A DNA stretch of 64,000 bases, taken from the NCBI RefSeq assembly GCF_003385235.1, contig NZ_PQIA01000003.1, positions 1 to 64,000 of the forward strand, given 5' to 3'. Position numbers and translations under genes: made by a program. The stretch is from Amycolatopsis circi (lineage in GTDB: Bacteria; Actinomycetota; Actinomycetes; Mycobacteriales; Pseudonocardiaceae). This document shows positions 62,491 to 64,000 of the stretch, in pieces. Within the stretch, counting starts at the first letter, position 1. Each line of letters starts with the position of its first letter. The notes beneath the pieces are model-generated. The model was given only the letters and a program-made list of their open reading frames with translations. It was not told the origin of the DNA and did not search any database.

Positions 62491-63267
62491 ATGAACGCCT
62501 TCTCCGCTACCTCCGACCTGTTCGACCTCACCGGCCGGCGGGTGCTCGTCACCGGCGCCAGCCGCGGCATCGGCCAGGCCATCGCCGTCGGCCTCGCCCG
62601 CCGCGGCGCGAACGTCGTCGGCGCCGCCCGGTCCGAAGACGGCTTGCGCGAGACCGCCAAGCTCATCGCCGACACCGCCGGGACTTTCCAGGCCCACGCG
62701 GTCGATCTGCGGTCGAGCGACGCGATCCACTCCTGCGTGACGACGACCGCGGAGACGCTGGGGGGTCTCGACGTCCTGGTGAACAACGCCGCGGACGACC
62801 ACGACTCCTCGATCGAGGACACCGATCCGTCCGTCTTCCAGCGGGTCATCGAACTGAACCTCCAGTCCTGCTGGCTGCTGACCCGCGCCGCGTCGCCCTA
62901 CCTGAAGGACGGCGGCGGCAAGGTCATCAACATCGCGTCCGTGCTCGGGCTCGTCGGCATGCGCGACGACAGCGCCTACATCGCCGCCAAACACGGACTC
63001 GTCGGCCTCACCAAAGCCGTCGCACTCGAATGGGCCCGCAAGAACGTCCAGGTCAACGCCATCGCTCCGGGCTATGTCGAAACGGCGATGCTGCCGGACC
63101 TCGAAGCCAACGAGGCCGTCGCCAAGTACATCCGCCGGCAGGTCCCGATGGGCCGCTGGGCGCAGCCGGAGGAATTCGTCGGACCGGCGACTTTCCTCGC
63201 CTCGGCCGCCTCGGATTACCTGACCGGCCACACGCTGGTCGTCGACGGCGGCCTGACCGCCCAGTGA
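62491..63267 (+). CDS. Short-chain dehydrogenase/reductase
   Basis: 258 residues: RVLVTGASRGIGQAIAVGLARRGANVVG, VLVNNAADDHDSS (NNAG changed to NNAA), KVINIASVLGLVGMRDDSAYIAAKHG (Ser/Tyr/Lys intact) and YLTGHTLVVDGGLTAQ. Classical FabG-like SDR with a probable NADP- or NAD-dependent alcohol/ketone reaction. The stop overlaps the GTG of the imine-reductase-like gene as GTGA, so the two are co-translated. Confidence 0.9.
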   Translation: MNAFSATSDLFDLTGRRVLVTGASRGIGQAIAVGLARRGANVVGAARSEDGLRETAKLIADTAGTFQAHAVDLRSSDAIHSCVTTTAETLGGLDVLVNNAADDHDSSIEDTDPSVFQRVIELNLQSCWLLTRAASPYLKDGGGKVINIASVLGLVGMRDDSAYIAAKHGLVGLTKAVALEWARKNVQVNAIAPGYVETAMLPDLEANEAVAKYIRRQVPMGRWAQPEEFVGPATFLASAASDYLTGHTLVVDGGLTAQ

Positions 63268-64000
63268 CCGCCACCGGACAACGCCACGACGTCGCGGTCG
63301 TCGGCTGCGGTCTGATGGGTGCCGCGCTCGCTCGGACCCTCGCCGACCACGGCCGCTCCGTCGCGGTCTGGAACCGCACTCCGGAGCGCGCCGAGCGCCT
63401 CGCCCGAGACGGGATCGAACCTGTGCGGGCGATCGAGGACGCCGTGGCGGGCGCGCCGCTGGTGATCGCCTGCACGGCCGACTACGCGACCACCCGCTCT
63501 TCGCTGGCCCCAGTGCGAAACTGGAACGGGACCACCTTGGTGAACCTCGGCACGAGCGTCCCCGCCGAAGCGGAATCGATGGCAGCCTGGGCCGCCGAGC
63601 GCGGCGTGCCCTATCTGGACGGCTCGCTCCTGACGTTCCCCGAGTTCGTCGGCTCACCTGACGCGCTCGTGCTGTACTCCGGTTCCCCTGGGGTCTGGGC
63701 GGCGCACGAAAAGACCCTTCGGTGCCTCGGCGGCAAATCCCAGCACATCTCCGAGCGGATCGGCGCGGCCAGCGCGGTGGATTCGGCGATCATCGGGTCG
63801 TTCTACGTGACCGCGATGGGCGCCTACCTCGAGGCGGCCAGCTACGCCCAAGCGCAGGGCGTCTCGGCGGAAATGCTGCGCGAGACCACCAGGCTCGTGC
63901 TCCGCACGATCGGCCACAGTGCCAAGGAGGCCGCCGCGGCCTTCGAGACCGGAGACTTCGCCACCGACCAGGCCACGCTCGAAACCTATGCCGCGGGCGC
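63264..64000 (+). CDS. Imine-reductase-like NAD(P)-dependent enzyme (cut by right edge)
   Basis: The first 245 residues are visible from a GTG overlapping the SDR stop. The beta-hydroxyacid-dehydrogenase-type fold starts VAVVGCGLMGAALARTLADHGRSVAVWNRTPERAE. The imine reductase pattern follows: TLVNLGTSVPAEAESMAAWAAERGVPYLDG, then VGSPDALVLYSGS and LGGKSQHIS. D173 (AVDSAIIGSF) is at the position of the catalytic Asp of D-type imine reductases. It could reduce a cyclic imine or run in reverse. The C-terminal dimerisation part begins but is not complete. Confidence 0.82.
   Translation, partial: MTATGQRHDVAVVGCGLMGAALARTLADHGRSVAVWNRTPERAERLARDGIEPVRAIEDAVAGAPLVIACTADYATTRSSLAPVRNWNGTTLVNLGTSVPAEAESMAAWAAERGVPYLDGSLLTFPEFVGSPDALVLYSGSPGVWAAHEKTLRCLGGKSQHISERIGAASAVDSAIIGSFYVTAMGAYLEAASYAQAQGVSAEMLRETTRLVLRTIGHSAKEAAAAFETGDFATDQATLETYAAG

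Noticed and set aside
1..64000. CRISPR arrays, tRNA or rRNA genes
   Set aside because: I saw no regularly spaced direct repeats and no tRNA-like cloverleaf or rRNA sequence, though a tRNA scan could not be run.

Overview
The window is about 70 % G+C, with GTG starts and tightly packed, often 1-4 bp overlapping genes. It reads as the chromosome of a filamentous actinomycete. A Pseudonocardiaceae member such as Amycolatopsis is my best guess, but this is inference: there is no rRNA or other taxonomic marker.

Layout. (1) 0-4.8 kb: tail of an IS110-type transposase, a bifunctional penicillin-binding protein, a small secreted SH3-like protein, a winged-helix regulator and a 58-residue membrane protein. 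(2) 4.8-12.2 kb: a six-gene minus-strand operon that looks like a small specialised-metabolite cluster. It encodes an NmrA-like reductase, a free-standing ketosynthase whose active-site Cys is Gln (KSQ type), a PrnB-like heme protein, a FAD monooxygenase, a bicovalent-flavin BBE oxidase with a Tat signal, and an amidinotransferase-fold enzyme. It is faced by a divergent XRE/NB-ARC/TPR regulator. (3) 15.4-21.5 kb: TetR regulator, a decay zone with a broken trypsin-like protease and a broken sigma-70 factor, a GT39 membrane glycosyltransferase and a PhyH-type oxygenase. (4) 22.1-28.9 kb: a five-gene operon with a MIO aminomutase very like the beta-tyrosine-forming enzymes of enediyne clusters, a LuxE-like adenylating enzyme, a LuxC-like acyl reductase, a zinc alcohol dehydrogenase and an APC permease. 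Together these suggest amino acid to beta-amino acid to aldehyde to amino alcohol. (5) 28.9-29.8 kb: decayed sequence.

(6) 29.8-64 kb: a large catabolic island. It has NmrA/cupin, saccharopine-dehydrogenase-like/Rid, two SDRs, alpha/beta hydrolase plus Baeyer-Villiger-type monooxygenase, acyl-CoA synthetase, paired acyl-CoA dehydrogenases, three enoyl-CoA hydratases, two Rid proteins, two flavin amine oxidases, a DapB-like reductase, a Pot-type ABC importer plus a second binding protein, a BisC/TorA-type molybdoenzyme, a class-III aminotransferase, an SDR and an imine-reductase-like enzyme cut by the right edge. Two LuxR-type regulators lie inside.

The strongest unexplained signal is a 13-bp motif, CCCCCAnnYGGGC. 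It recurs in essentially every promoter-bearing gap of the island. In seven of the twelve sites it ends 53-55 nt before the start codon. It appears to tie the scattered operons into one regulon, probably under one of the two LuxR-type proteins. The gene content points to uptake and breakdown of an amine-bearing, probably alicyclic compound; the substrate cannot be read from sequence. A 53-bp near-perfect palindrome also occurs twice, each time between convergent gene ends.
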